Assembly (NCBI RefSeq): GCF_003815775.1
Contig: NZ_CP033926.1
Coordinates: forward strand, 2,170,001 to 2,234,000
Reading direction: 5' to 3'
Length of the DNA stretch: 64,000 nt
Source: Chryseobacterium joostei
GTDB taxonomy: Bacteria > Bacteroidota > Bacteroidia > Flavobacteriales > Weeksellaceae
Part shown: positions 18,292 to 26,171 of the stretch, piece by piece
How the letters are laid out: each line of letters begins with the position of its first letter
Position numbering within the stretch: the first letter of the stretch is position 1
Program-made: the position numbers and the translations under genes
Notes under the pieces: model-generated
Seen by the model: the letters and a program-made list of their open reading frames with translations, nothing else
Databases searched by the model: none
What the model was told of the DNA's origin: nothing

Positions 18292-18942
18292 TTATCGTTG
18301 AAGTTTTTCTCCGTAGCTTAAATCTCCGGCATCTCCTAATCCTGGTGTAATATAACCTTTTGATGTTAATTGTTCATCAATAGCTCCGACCCATATGTGA
18401 GCATCAGGATATGCATTTTGAACGGTTTCAACTCCTTGTCTTGATGCAATGGCTGCCACAATATGAAGCTGGGTTGGATTTCCGTTTGTCAACAAGTCTT
18501 TGATGGCTTCAATTAATGAAGCTCCGGTTGCCAACATTGGATCTGCAACAATCAAAGGTCTTCCCTCAATGCTTGGACAAGTCAAATAATCCTGCTTGAT
18601 GGAGAAATAATCGTTGGCATCATGTTTTCTATAAGCTGCCACGAAACCACAGTCTGCTCTGTCCAAATAGTTTAAAATTCCTTCAAATAAAGGAACTCCG
18701 GCTCTTAAAATAGTTGTAATAACCGGTTGAACTGCAATTTCTGTACTTTTAATAGTATCTAAGGGAGTTTGTATTTCAACTTCTCTTATCTCCAATCCTT
18801 TGCTTATTTCAAAAGCTGCAATTTCTCCGATTCTTTCCATGTTTCTTCGGAATCTCATTCGGTCATGCTGAACATTAACGTTTCTAAGTTCGTTAATCCA
18901 TTCATTGACAAGGGAAAAGTTTTGTGATAAAATAGTAAGCAT
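18292..18942 (-). CDS. upp: Uracil phosphoribosyltransferase
   Basis: 216 aa, standard length. PRPP-binding loop in IVADPMLATGASL, uracil site region YITPGLGDAGDLSYG at the C-terminus, and the N-terminal MRFRRNMERIGEI. It converts uracil plus PRPP to UMP in pyrimidine salvage. Convergent with the hydrolase gene at only 4 nt spacing. Confidence 0.97.
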   Translation of the reverse strand: MLTILSQNFSLVNEWINELRNVNVQHDRMRFRRNMERIGEIAAFEISKGLEIREVEIQTPLDTIKSTEIAVQPVITTILRAGVPLFEGILNYLDRADCGFVAAYRKHDANDYFSIKQDYLTCPSIEGRPLIVADPMLATGASLIEAIKDLLTNGNPTQLHIVAAIASRQGVETVQNAYPDAHIWVGAIDEQLTSKGYITPGLGDAGDLSYGEKLQR

Positions 18943-19048
18943 GAAGATCTTAGGGTTTTAATTATAGTGATTAAACATTAATTACTGCAAAATTACAACT
19001 AAAAAACGAATTTGCAGATTGATACCAGGGTATTAAGGTATATCTATA

Positions 19049-19082
19049 AAAAATCTGGCAAGGAATTCCTCACCAGATTTTT
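19049..19082. terminator. Terminator after der
   Basis: AAAAATCTGG and CCAGATTTTT arms enclose the inner palindrome AGGAATTCCT, giving a stable hairpin with flanking A/T runs. Confidence 0.8.
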
Positions 19083-19096
19083 ATTAAAAAGTCATT

Positions 19097-20407
19097 TTAT
19101 TTTTGTCTGAAATATACTTCGATAGGAACTCCGGTAAACCCGAATTCTTTTCTCAATTGGTTTTCAGTAAATCTTTTATATGGTTCCTTCACATACTGTG
19201 GCAGGTTGCAGAAAAATACAAACTGTGGAGATGGTGTAGGAAGCTGAACGCAATACTTGATCTTAATATATTTACCTTTAAGTGCCGGTGGCGGTGTATT
19301 TTCGAAGATAGGAAGCATTACTTCATTCAATTTTGAAGTTTTGATCTTCTTTTTACGGTCTTCATAAACCTGCATTGCCAGCTCTACTGCTTTCAGGATT
19401 CTTTGCTTCGTTAAAGCGGAAACAAATAGAATTGGAATATCCTGGAACTGACCAATTTTATCTTTAATTGATTTTTCAAAGTCACGGATTGTGTTGGTCT
19501 GCTTGTCTTCAATCAAATCCCATTTGTTAACAAGAATAACAATTCCCTTTCTATTCTTTTGTGCCAACCCGAAAATGTTCATATCCTGAGATTCCCATCC
19601 TTGTGTAGCATCTACCATGATGATTACTACATCAGAATATTCAATAGAACGGATAGATCTCATTACGGAATAGAATTCTAAATCTTCATTTACTTTAGAT
19701 TTTCTTCTCATTCCCGCAGTATCCACCAATACAAACTCATGTCCGAATTTGTTATATAAAGTCTGGATACTATCTCTTGTAGTTCCTGCAATATCTGTTA
19801 CAATATTTCTTTCAACATCCAATAGAGCGTTAGTCATCGTAGATTTCCCTACGTTTGGACGACCTGCAATGGTAATTTTAGGCAATCCTTCAAACGGGTC
19901 CTTATATTCTGTTGTTGGGAAGTCTTTTACAATATCATCCAATAAATCTCCAGTTCCTGAACCTGTTGCTGATGAAAGAGTGTAGTATTTATCAATTCCT
20001 AACTGATAGAATTCTGTTGCCGGAAGTTCTTCCTTAGAAGAGTCTACTTTATTAATTACAATATAAATAGGTTTGTTGGATCTTCTTAGTAATCTGTAAA
20101 TTTCGTAGTCTGTATCTGTAAGCCCCTCTTCTACGTTCATCATAAAGATGATTGAAGTTGCCTCATCTACTGCCAACTGTACCTGCTTACGAATCTCTTC
20201 TTCAAAGATATCATCTGTACCTACATCATAACCTCCTGTATCAATTACAGTGAAGTCTACCCCATTCCAGTCAGATTTACCGTAATGACGGTCTCTGGTT
20301 ACACCGGCTGTAGAATCTACAATAGCTTCCCTTCTCTCTAATAAACGGTTAAAAAGCGTGGATTTTCCTACGTTGGGACGCCCAACGATTGCGACAATAT
20401 TTGACAT
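19097..20407 (-). CDS. der: Ribosome biogenesis GTPase Der (EngA)
   Basis: 436 aa with two tandem GTPase domains. Each has a G1 loop (GRPNVGKSTLF near residue 8 and GRPNVGKSTMT near 180), G3 (DTGGY and DTAGM) and G4 (NKVDS and NKWDL), followed by the C-terminal KH-like domain. Der is needed for assembly of the 50S ribosomal subunit. Complete and intact. Confidence 0.98.
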   Translation of the reverse strand: MSNIVAIVGRPNVGKSTLFNRLLERREAIVDSTAGVTRDRHYGKSDWNGVDFTVIDTGGYDVGTDDIFEEEIRKQVQLAVDEATSIIFMMNVEEGLTDTDYEIYRLLRRSNKPIYIVINKVDSSKEELPATEFYQLGIDKYYTLSSATGSGTGDLLDDIVKDFPTTEYKDPFEGLPKITIAGRPNVGKSTMTNALLDVERNIVTDIAGTTRDSIQTLYNKFGHEFVLVDTAGMRRKSKVNEDLEFYSVMRSIRSIEYSDVVIIMVDATQGWESQDMNIFGLAQKNRKGIVILVNKWDLIEDKQTNTIRDFEKSIKDKIGQFQDIPILFVSALTKQRILKAVELAMQVYEDRKKKIKTSKLNEVMLPIFENTPPPALKGKYIKIKYCVQLPTPSPQFVFFCNLPQYVKEPYKRFTENQLRKEFGFTGVPIEVYFRQK

Positions 20408-20664
20408 AAAAAATGTTTAATAATCCTTTTGCTATGCTCAGGATAAGTTATTAATGGGTTACTCCAACTTTTGGAGCCCAATTTTTTGCAAAGATAAGAT
20501 TTTATTATTTAGTATTAAAAATGTACCCACTTTGGATCTTTTCTGCAAAAAATAATTCTTTGGATATCAGAAAGTAAGGCCATTCAAGCCTCTATTATGT
20601 TAATAAATCTTTAATTTTGATTTTCATATTTAAAATAAATTATATAATTTCGCAGCATCAAAAC

Positions 20665-20735
20665 AGACCTATAGTGTAACGGTAGCACTCCGGTTTTTGG
20701 TACCGTCAGTCGGGGTTCGAATCCCTGTGGGTCTA
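20665..20735 (+). tRNA. tRNA-Gln (anticodon TTG)
   Basis: Cloverleaf drawn by eye: acceptor AGACCTA/TGGGTCT, D-arm GTGT/GCAC, anticodon loop TTTTGGT (anticodon TTG), T-arm CGGGG-TTCGAAT-CCCTG, discriminator A. One mismatch is at the top of the anticodon stem. CCA is not encoded. Its 3' end is the left attachment site of the island that follows. Confidence 0.93.
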
Positions 20736-20752
20736 CAACCAAACAAAAGCAA
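20724..20752 (+). other. attL of the tRNA-Gln island
   Basis: 29 bp identical to 36940-36968, beginning CCTGTGGGTCTACAACC in the T-stem/acceptor of the tRNA, so integration keeps the tRNA intact. Confidence 0.93.
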
Positions 20753-20782
20753 CTCGCTAATTTACAGCAAGTTGCTTTTTTA
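20747..20782 (+). terminator. Terminator after tRNA-Gln (left copy)
   Basis: GCAACT...AGTTGC with inner GCT/AGC pairs, then a T run. It begins inside the att repeat. Confidence 0.7.
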
Positions 20783-20786
20783 TTTT

Positions 20787-20822
20787 GGTCACTTTTGGTC
20801 ACTTGGTCACGATTTTGGTCAC
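20787..20822. repeat. GGTCAC repeats, candidate integrase arm sites (left)
   Basis: Four direct copies of GGTCAC at 20787, 20797, 20805 and 20817, consensus TTTTGGTCACT. The same motif occurs twice near attR (36803, 36815). The placement fits arm-type binding sites for the tyrosine integrase. Confidence 0.6.
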
Positions 20823-20883
20823 TGTTTTTCTAAAAAACTCTTTGAGTAAACCTATTTGGACCTACTTGAATCTGATTGTATCT

Positions 20884-21408
20884 TTAAGCACGGAAATAAT
20901 GCCCGTTAGACTCAAAGTAATCAAACATTATACTCCGTGCGGTTGCACTCCAATCAATGACAATCCAATTTGGAATATTAAACGAATCATCTTCATACAG
21001 CCATTGTACAAAATCTTCATCACTGTCGTATTCGCCGTAATAAAAATTGTTTACATATTCATACAAACTTTGAAAATCCATTTTCCCGAGATTATCCAAA
21101 CAGGCTTCATAAACTTCTACAGCATGTCCAGAATCATTGATTTGTTCAAGTACATCGTAAATATCTTTTGATATATGACATTCACTCAACAATCCCAGCT
21201 TTTCCAGAATCGGGCATTCATAATCTTGAAACATAAATTCGGGATCATGTTCGTCTTTATGAAGTTCATAAATTGCACTGAGCAGTTCGTTATAATCAGA
21301 ATAATCGGAAAGGTTCAGCCATTTCCCAAATAGTGAGCCGTTGTTGTACTTTGCGTACGTTCCTACGTAGATACTAGCAGTATCAAGACAATTTGTTAAC
21401 TTTGTCAT
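20884..21408 (-). CDS. ardA: Antirestriction protein ArdA
   Basis: 174 aa from ATG 21408; a longer reading from 21468 lacks support. The ArdA opening is ASIYVGTYAKYNNGSLFGKW, followed by a very acidic body (EYDSDEDFVQWLYEDDS), which is the DNA-mimic character of this family. ArdA blocks type I restriction enzymes and so helps a mobile element enter new hosts. It is the first gene inside attL and is transcribed towards it. Confidence 0.93.
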   Translation of the reverse strand: MTKLTNCLDTASIYVGTYAKYNNGSLFGKWLNLSDYSDYNELLSAIYELHKDEHDPEFMFQDYECPILEKLGLLSECHISKDIYDVLEQINDSGHAVEVYEACLDNLGKMDFQSLYEYVNNFYYGEYDSDEDFVQWLYEDDSFNIPNWIVIDWSATARSIMFDYFESNGHYFRA

Positions 21409-22278
21409 GTTGATAAGTTTTAAGTGTGATTTAAAATTTATTGATGTCGCCTTGTTGTGTTCCCGCACTTCAAGGCATTTTTGTTTTTATATGGAACCTT
21501 GTACACATAGAAACAAGGTATTTTTTAGTAGAAAGTAGCTTAGAAAAGCAGTATAAATATACAACAAAACATTGATAAACACAAGGATTACAAGCTGTTT
21601 TCAACCAAAACATCAACACTTGTTAAAAACTTTTTAATCACTCGAAGCACAGGAAAAGTAAAACATGTTTGAGAAAAACAAAAACCTCCAGCGGGGGTAT
21701 GTCAAAAAAAGATCTTTGAGGGGGTGCGAAATCTGCTTAGTGGGTACACCCTCGGAACCTATTTGAAAATTTTGATAGTGAAATATGGGGGTACTTTTTA
21801 AAATAAGTGTTGGTGAGGATGGTGTAAATTACCAACTAAGTATTATACACTTTGTCTGTAAGTCTGCGGAGAAAAAAAGACTCTATTCAAAACACCACAT
21901 ATCGTTTACCCCAAAGAACCCTAAAATATTGATTTAAGATGGTTTGAGATGTGTTAGGGTGTGATATAGTAATAAAATAAATTAGTATATATAAGTATGA
22001 TGTTGCAGAAATCATGAAAACTCATCTATCCATAGTACTTAACAAGCTTTTTTATCATTTGTATTTTTAGTCTCCCAATTCTTTGAGAGGCTTTTATATT
22101 CTGGGGTAAAACGGCAGATAATATATTAACAAAAATAGATCTATTCTGATCTGTACTTTAAATCCTTAATACCAAAGCCAGAAAGTGGCTACCACACCGA
22201 ATCAAGATTTATTTGAAAAAATTCATATCTTCGTAGCTAGAATTTTAACGAAAAAATATAAAGCGTCTGCTTTTATTC
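21409..22278. other. Non-coding stretch upstream of the effector cluster
   Basis: About 870 bp with no convincing gene. It has G-rich tracts near 21690-21720, a 7-bp inverted repeat ACCCTAA/TTAGGGT near 21920-21960, and long AT-rich stretches. Only short reading frames (a 33-codon one from 21665) are present. It could hold promoters or a transfer origin, but I see no specific signature. Confidence 0.4.
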
Positions 22279-22399
22279 TGTTATAGGAAATCTGACAGTT
22301 TCAAAAATGTAACATAGAATAAACAGTTGATGCCCGTGCTATGGCGTGCGGGCTATTACTTGTTTGTGTTACATGGTTTTGTCAGAACCTCCTATAGCA
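22279..22399 (+). ncRNA. Long imperfect hairpin, candidate structured RNA or leader
   Basis: Outer arms TGTTATAGGA and TCCTATAGCA, then TCTGACA/TGTCAGA, ATGTAACA/TGTTACAT, and an apical GCCCGTGC/GCGTGCGGGC hairpin are nested in order over 121 bp. AAAGCGT also occurs in mirror orientation outside both arms. It ends 74 nt before the first gene of the effector cluster, so it could be a 5' leader structure, a separate RNA, or a protein-binding or recombination site. I could not match it to a named family. Confidence 0.55.
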
Positions 22400-22472
22400 A
22401 ATTGAGTGTAGTCCCACGCTTTCTGCATTAATAACCTTTCACTTTGGGGCTGAGTGATATAACAAAATCACT

Positions 22473-22871
22473 ATGAAAAAGCTATTATCAGGAGCACTGG
22501 TACTGCTGAGTACCCTCTGTTTTTCCCAAAACTATTATTTCAACCACCGAAAGGAAAGTATAAAATATACCGACAGCTACGGACAAACGCAGTATAAACT
22601 TATTTCAGACGAAACTTCAAATTACAAGTTTTATTTTGAAGTCTCTACAGATGGAAGAGCAACTCAACTTTTCACAGTTTATAATAACAATAATGAAGCA
22701 TATTGGGCGGCTGAAATAAAAAAATCTGGCTATAAAGAGATTTCAGGTATAATTTTCAAACAATCATTATACTATAACACTGGTTCAAAAGAAAACATCT
22801 ACCTGTTCATTTCCCAGGATTACAAAAAGATTATTGTTATGGATAATGATGGAATAGCTGAATATTACTAG
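22473..22871 (+). CDS. Secreted hypothetical protein (132 aa)
   Basis: Signal peptide (MKKLLSGALVLLSTLCFSQ) and a beta-rich body with no recognised domain. First gene of a co-directional cluster; the next starts 1 nt after its stop. A periplasmic accessory role in the effector locus is possible. Confidence 0.7.
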   Translation: MKKLLSGALVLLSTLCFSQNYYFNHRKESIKYTDSYGQTQYKLISDETSNYKFYFEVSTDGRATQLFTVYNNNNEAYWAAEIKKSGYKEISGIIFKQSLYYNTGSKENIYLFISQDYKKIIVMDNDGIAEYY

Positions 22872-22872
22872 T

Positions 22873-23844
22873 ATGGAAAAGAAAACTATTCAGGTTGACC
22901 GTAACATACCAAAGTCAGTATTGATAGGTTTTGTACTATCGTTTGTAACTGTTTTTGTAATCCAACATTTCAGTACATTTTCATATATACCCAACCTTAC
23001 CAGACCTGCGATTGATTACAACCATAAGATTGTTATTAGCGGAACTTATGATACCCGAACAACTCCCGTAGGTGCATTATATCAAACAACTCCATTTGGG
23101 ACAAAAATAGATCTCCCTACAAACGGAATGATGTGCAGTGAGTTATTATATGATTCTGAGTTTAAAAGTTATTCTAATAAAGGTTTATTGTATGCAAAAT
23201 CTGTTTTTAGTGATTACAAATATCTTTTGCTGTTTTGGCTGGCATACACATTAATCATACTGTTTTTCAAAAGATACCGTCTAAAGGTTTTGATTGTTAT
23301 ACTTCCAATCTTAGGCATGAGTTGTGACAAGACTAAACAAGAGCCAATAACACCCATAAATACTGCAAAAATCGACTCAAATAACACAAACATCGCAACA
23401 CCTCAAAACACACTAAAAACAGCTATAAAACACTCGTTTGTTGTTTTTAAAGTAAAGGATAAATACTTCGGTAAAGAGTCTGTAATAGTAACTGGAATTT
23501 TTAATACTCCTGACCCGCTTACAACTGATGAAGAATATATGATCTTAGATGATACACAAGCAAAATGCCATGCATATCTGTTTGACAAAAACATTCTTGA
23601 AAGGTATATGAGGCGCTTTGATACTTATACAGAAGCAAGCCAGGAAAAAGAACGAATTTCTAATATCCATAATACAACCGTATCAAGTCAGGAACCTACT
23701 CCCAAAACTTTGACTAAAGAAGAACAGGAACAGGTTATTAAAGAACTAAAAAGTATTACGCCAGAAGAATGGGAAGAAGCAAAAAGATTGCAGACAGAAT
23801 ATGAAATCTGGGAGAACGAACAGAAAAGAAACAATCAAAAATAA
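22873..23844 (+). CDS. Membrane protein with long charged C-terminal region
   Basis: 323 aa. Membrane helices at about 15-32, 115-132 and 137-150, with an extracytoplasmic loop between the first two, then a long soluble part ending in a Glu/Lys-rich helix (TKEEQEQVIKELKSITPEEWEEAKRL). Family not recognised. Tight spacing to both neighbours suggests co-transcription with the secreted protein before it and the lipoprotein after it. Confidence 0.65.
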   Translation: MEKKTIQVDRNIPKSVLIGFVLSFVTVFVIQHFSTFSYIPNLTRPAIDYNHKIVISGTYDTRTTPVGALYQTTPFGTKIDLPTNGMMCSELLYDSEFKSYSNKGLLYAKSVFSDYKYLLLFWLAYTLIILFFKRYRLKVLIVILPILGMSCDKTKQEPITPINTAKIDSNNTNIATPQNTLKTAIKHSFVVFKVKDKYFGKESVIVTGIFNTPDPLTTDEEYMILDDTQAKCHAYLFDKNILERYMRRFDTYTEASQEKERISNIHNTTVSSQEPTPKTLTKEEQEQVIKELKSITPEEWEEAKRLQTEYEIWENEQKRNNQK

Positions 23845-23850
23845 TCAATC

Positions 23851-24297
23851 ATGAAAAAACAACTATTTTTAGCATTATTGCTTACATCAACATTATTAAC
23901 AGTAAACTGCTCTGGTAGCAATAATGAGGATGACAACACACCAACTAATCCACAACCATCTAATCCGCATCTAACCCCTTATTTTCATCCACCAGTATGG
24001 ATTCAAGGTACTTGGGGAGTTAGTAATAGTACAACCGCTCAAAAGATCTATAAATTCACAACAGAAGATTTTGTAATGTTGGTGACAGGTACTGAGCAAA
24101 GTATGACAGGCATAATCAACTCAACCCCAAAGGGAGCAAGCACTAGTGAAATAAGTTCTGAGAATGAATATAAATTTTCGATAAACTATAAAGCTACTGG
24201 AACAGTACAAAGCTTTGAGTTTAAAAAGATCTCCGCTACTCAGATTCAATGGAAAGATAACGTAAGTAACACATGGAATACTTTGATTAAGTTCTAA
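23851..24297 (+). CDS. Lipoprotein (148 aa)
   Basis: Lipoprotein signal peptide with lipobox LTVNC and a Ser/Asn/Asp-rich tether. The mature part is a single beta-rich domain containing WIQGTWGVSN, reminiscent of small lipocalin-like domains. A hairpin terminator follows. It may belong with the effector cluster or form a small unit with the two genes before it. Confidence 0.7.
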   Translation: MKKQLFLALLLTSTLLTVNCSGSNNEDDNTPTNPQPSNPHLTPYFHPPVWIQGTWGVSNSTTAQKIYKFTTEDFVMLVTGTEQSMTGIINSTPKGASTSEISSENEYKFSINYKATGTVQSFEFKKISATQIQWKDNVSNTWNTLIKF

Positions 24298-24301
24298 AAA
24301 T

Positions 24302-24332
24302 AGCCTTGGTTGATACACTTTCAATCAGGGCT
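24302..24332 (+). terminator. Terminator after the lipoprotein gene
   Basis: AGCC-T-TGGTTGA pairs with TCAATCA-G-GGCT, then a T-rich tail. It splits the region into two transcription units. Confidence 0.6.
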
Positions 24333-24551
24333 TTATTTTATACAAACACTGATGAATAAACAGGTATGAAAAATCTGCAACATATTACCAATATATACTC
24401 CAATTTCATATTACAATATTCTATACTAATCAAACTTAAACTCATTCAATCAATCCTAACAGAAGATATTAATTCAAAGTATGGGGAAAATACCTATATA
24501 ACTTTTAAACAATTTTAAGTATACTTGCAAACATAAAAAGACACAAATCCA

Positions 24552-25628
24552 ATGATAATTTATTACACCAAATCAGGACAATCCCTTACTGATCTCTGTA
24601 ATGAGATACAGCTTGAAAATCCTGAATATTTAAGGGAGTATCATAATCAAAATTGTTCTTTGTCCGAACGTTTTGATGGGGATATTATTCAGGGAATGAA
24701 AATCTATATTCCATCATCATCTGAAATCATTGAGCTCAACAAAAAAATCATAGATAATAATCAAAGCTTTTATGATTTCCCAGCTAAAGGAAAATTTCCT
24801 TTTGACTTTAAACTCTGGGAAGGAAATTATCAAATTACCCAGACTACCTATTCCGATGATACAATCCTTGCAAAATATGAAAACAAAGTAAGATTAGATC
24901 TTGAAGGAATTAAAAACGGGCATTATCACTTTCTCTTTTCAGCATTTGATTTCAGAAAAAATGAGGAAACTTCTGATTCCAAAATGGACACCCTTGCCAA
25001 AATGTGCATAGAGGTTATCTATCCAATTCGATATAGTATAGATCCTGAAGGAAAACTTATTAATATAGTACTGACAAAGAAAACAGAAGATATTGTTTCT
25101 GAATTAGATTCCATAAAGAACTTTTTTCCAGATCAATATTCATCTGATTATATTGAAAAGATGAAAGGTATCATTGAAAATCCAGAAATCATTTTACGGA
25201 AGTTTAAAAATACGTTATTTAACTCTTTTATGTTTGGTACACTCTACAGAACTAAATTAGGAAGCTGGACGAGTTCGGATGTTTACTATGATTTTTATCC
25301 TTGGATTTTTGATGCTCAACCGATACGATTTGAATTTCAAAATATACTATTACCTAAAGATATTGTAGATGATGAAAGAGTAAAGATCCAGCAAAAAGGT
25401 ATCTCTATTGATAGTCGAAATTTGGAAGGATTACACTTTACAGATTCCAAGTTTGATGAGAAAACAGATATAGAAAATAAACCTATAGATTGTGAACATT
25501 TTGCAGAATATCTTTTTAATCGGGAAAATTTATCATTGTATAAAATTGACGCAAGATTCCAATATTTTGGGGATGAAAATATCAAAAGAGAAGATTTTTT
25601 ATTAGAAAGAATTACAGATAATTATTAA
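24552..25628 (+). CDS. LysM-domain protein of T6SS-style effector cluster
   Basis: 358 aa. An N-terminal LysM-like domain (about 4-55; YYTKSGQSLTDLCNEI ... GMKIYIPSS) is followed by an uncharacterised ~300-aa region. There is no signal peptide, consistent with delivery by a contractile system rather than Sec. It directly precedes a DUF4280 PAAR-like gene (27 nt) and a cell-wall-degrading effector, an order typical of Bacteroidota T6SS cargo loci. Its likely role is adaptor or loading factor (inferred). Confidence 0.7.
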   Translation: MIIYYTKSGQSLTDLCNEIQLENPEYLREYHNQNCSLSERFDGDIIQGMKIYIPSSSEIIELNKKIIDNNQSFYDFPAKGKFPFDFKLWEGNYQITQTTYSDDTILAKYENKVRLDLEGIKNGHYHFLFSAFDFRKNEETSDSKMDTLAKMCIEVIYPIRYSIDPEGKLINIVLTKKTEDIVSELDSIKNFFPDQYSSDYIEKMKGIIENPEIILRKFKNTLFNSFMFGTLYRTKLGSWTSSDVYYDFYPWIFDAQPIRFEFQNILLPKDIVDDERVKIQQKGISIDSRNLEGLHFTDSKFDEKTDIENKPIDCEHFAEYLFNRENLSLYKIDARFQYFGDENIKREDFLLERITDNY

Positions 25629-25655
25629 ATTTGAAAACCACCAAATCACAATACG

Positions 25656-26159
25656 ATGTCAGAAAATTCATCCCCTCACGATGGTAAATATTTCGTGATC
25701 CAAAAAGGAAAAGCCCAATGCAATCAAGGGAATCAGTTTCCACAGTTTAAAGTAACCTCGCACCAGAAACATTACTGGAATAACAAAGAAGGACAAGCGG
25801 ATTATTTAGCCGTTACAGAAGATGATCTACAGTTTACTCCATCTGGTCCTAGCTTTGGACAGTGCAAGTTGAAACCAAGCTCAGGCGGTTATTTACCTTG
25901 TGCTTTTGCCCCTGCTGGAAAATGGCAAAAACCTTATGAGAAGACAAAAGTCATGAACAAAAGTTGTATTACAGAACTTTCTGAATTGATGTGTACAACA
26001 GGAGGAAAAATAACCATAAAAGAACATGGGCAAACTGCGGAGGTAACTCAACAGAATGTCAGAAATGCAGATCCAAAACAGCAACAGAATATTAACCCGT
26101 TGCTTGACTACAAAGAATTTCAGGAAGAACAGGAAGAAGATGTAAACATCTGTAATTAA
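25656..26159 (+). CDS. DUF4280 PAAR-like spike-tip protein
   Basis: 167 aa. The DUF4280 pattern of evenly spaced cysteines and glycines is visible: KAQCNQGN, GPSFGQCKL, GYLPCAFAPAGKW, NKSCITELSELMCTTGGKITI. PAAR-like proteins cap the T6SS or related spike and link effectors to it. It ends 12 nt before the 841-aa effector gene, so the effector is presumably its cargo. The acidic C-terminus (QEEQEEDVN) is a possible docking tail. Confidence 0.85.
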   Translation: MSENSSPHDGKYFVIQKGKAQCNQGNQFPQFKVTSHQKHYWNNKEGQADYLAVTEDDLQFTPSGPSFGQCKLKPSSGGYLPCAFAPAGKWQKPYEKTKVMNKSCITELSELMCTTGGKITIKEHGQTAEVTQQNVRNADPKQQQNINPLLDYKEFQEEQEEDVNICN

Positions 26160-26171
26160 AAACACACAAAT

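Noticed and set aside
20611..20802. Minus-strand 63-aa frame over the tRNA-Gln
   Set aside because: It is the antisense of the tRNA and its flank (reads VDPQGFEPRLTVPK, the usual antisense-tRNA artefact).
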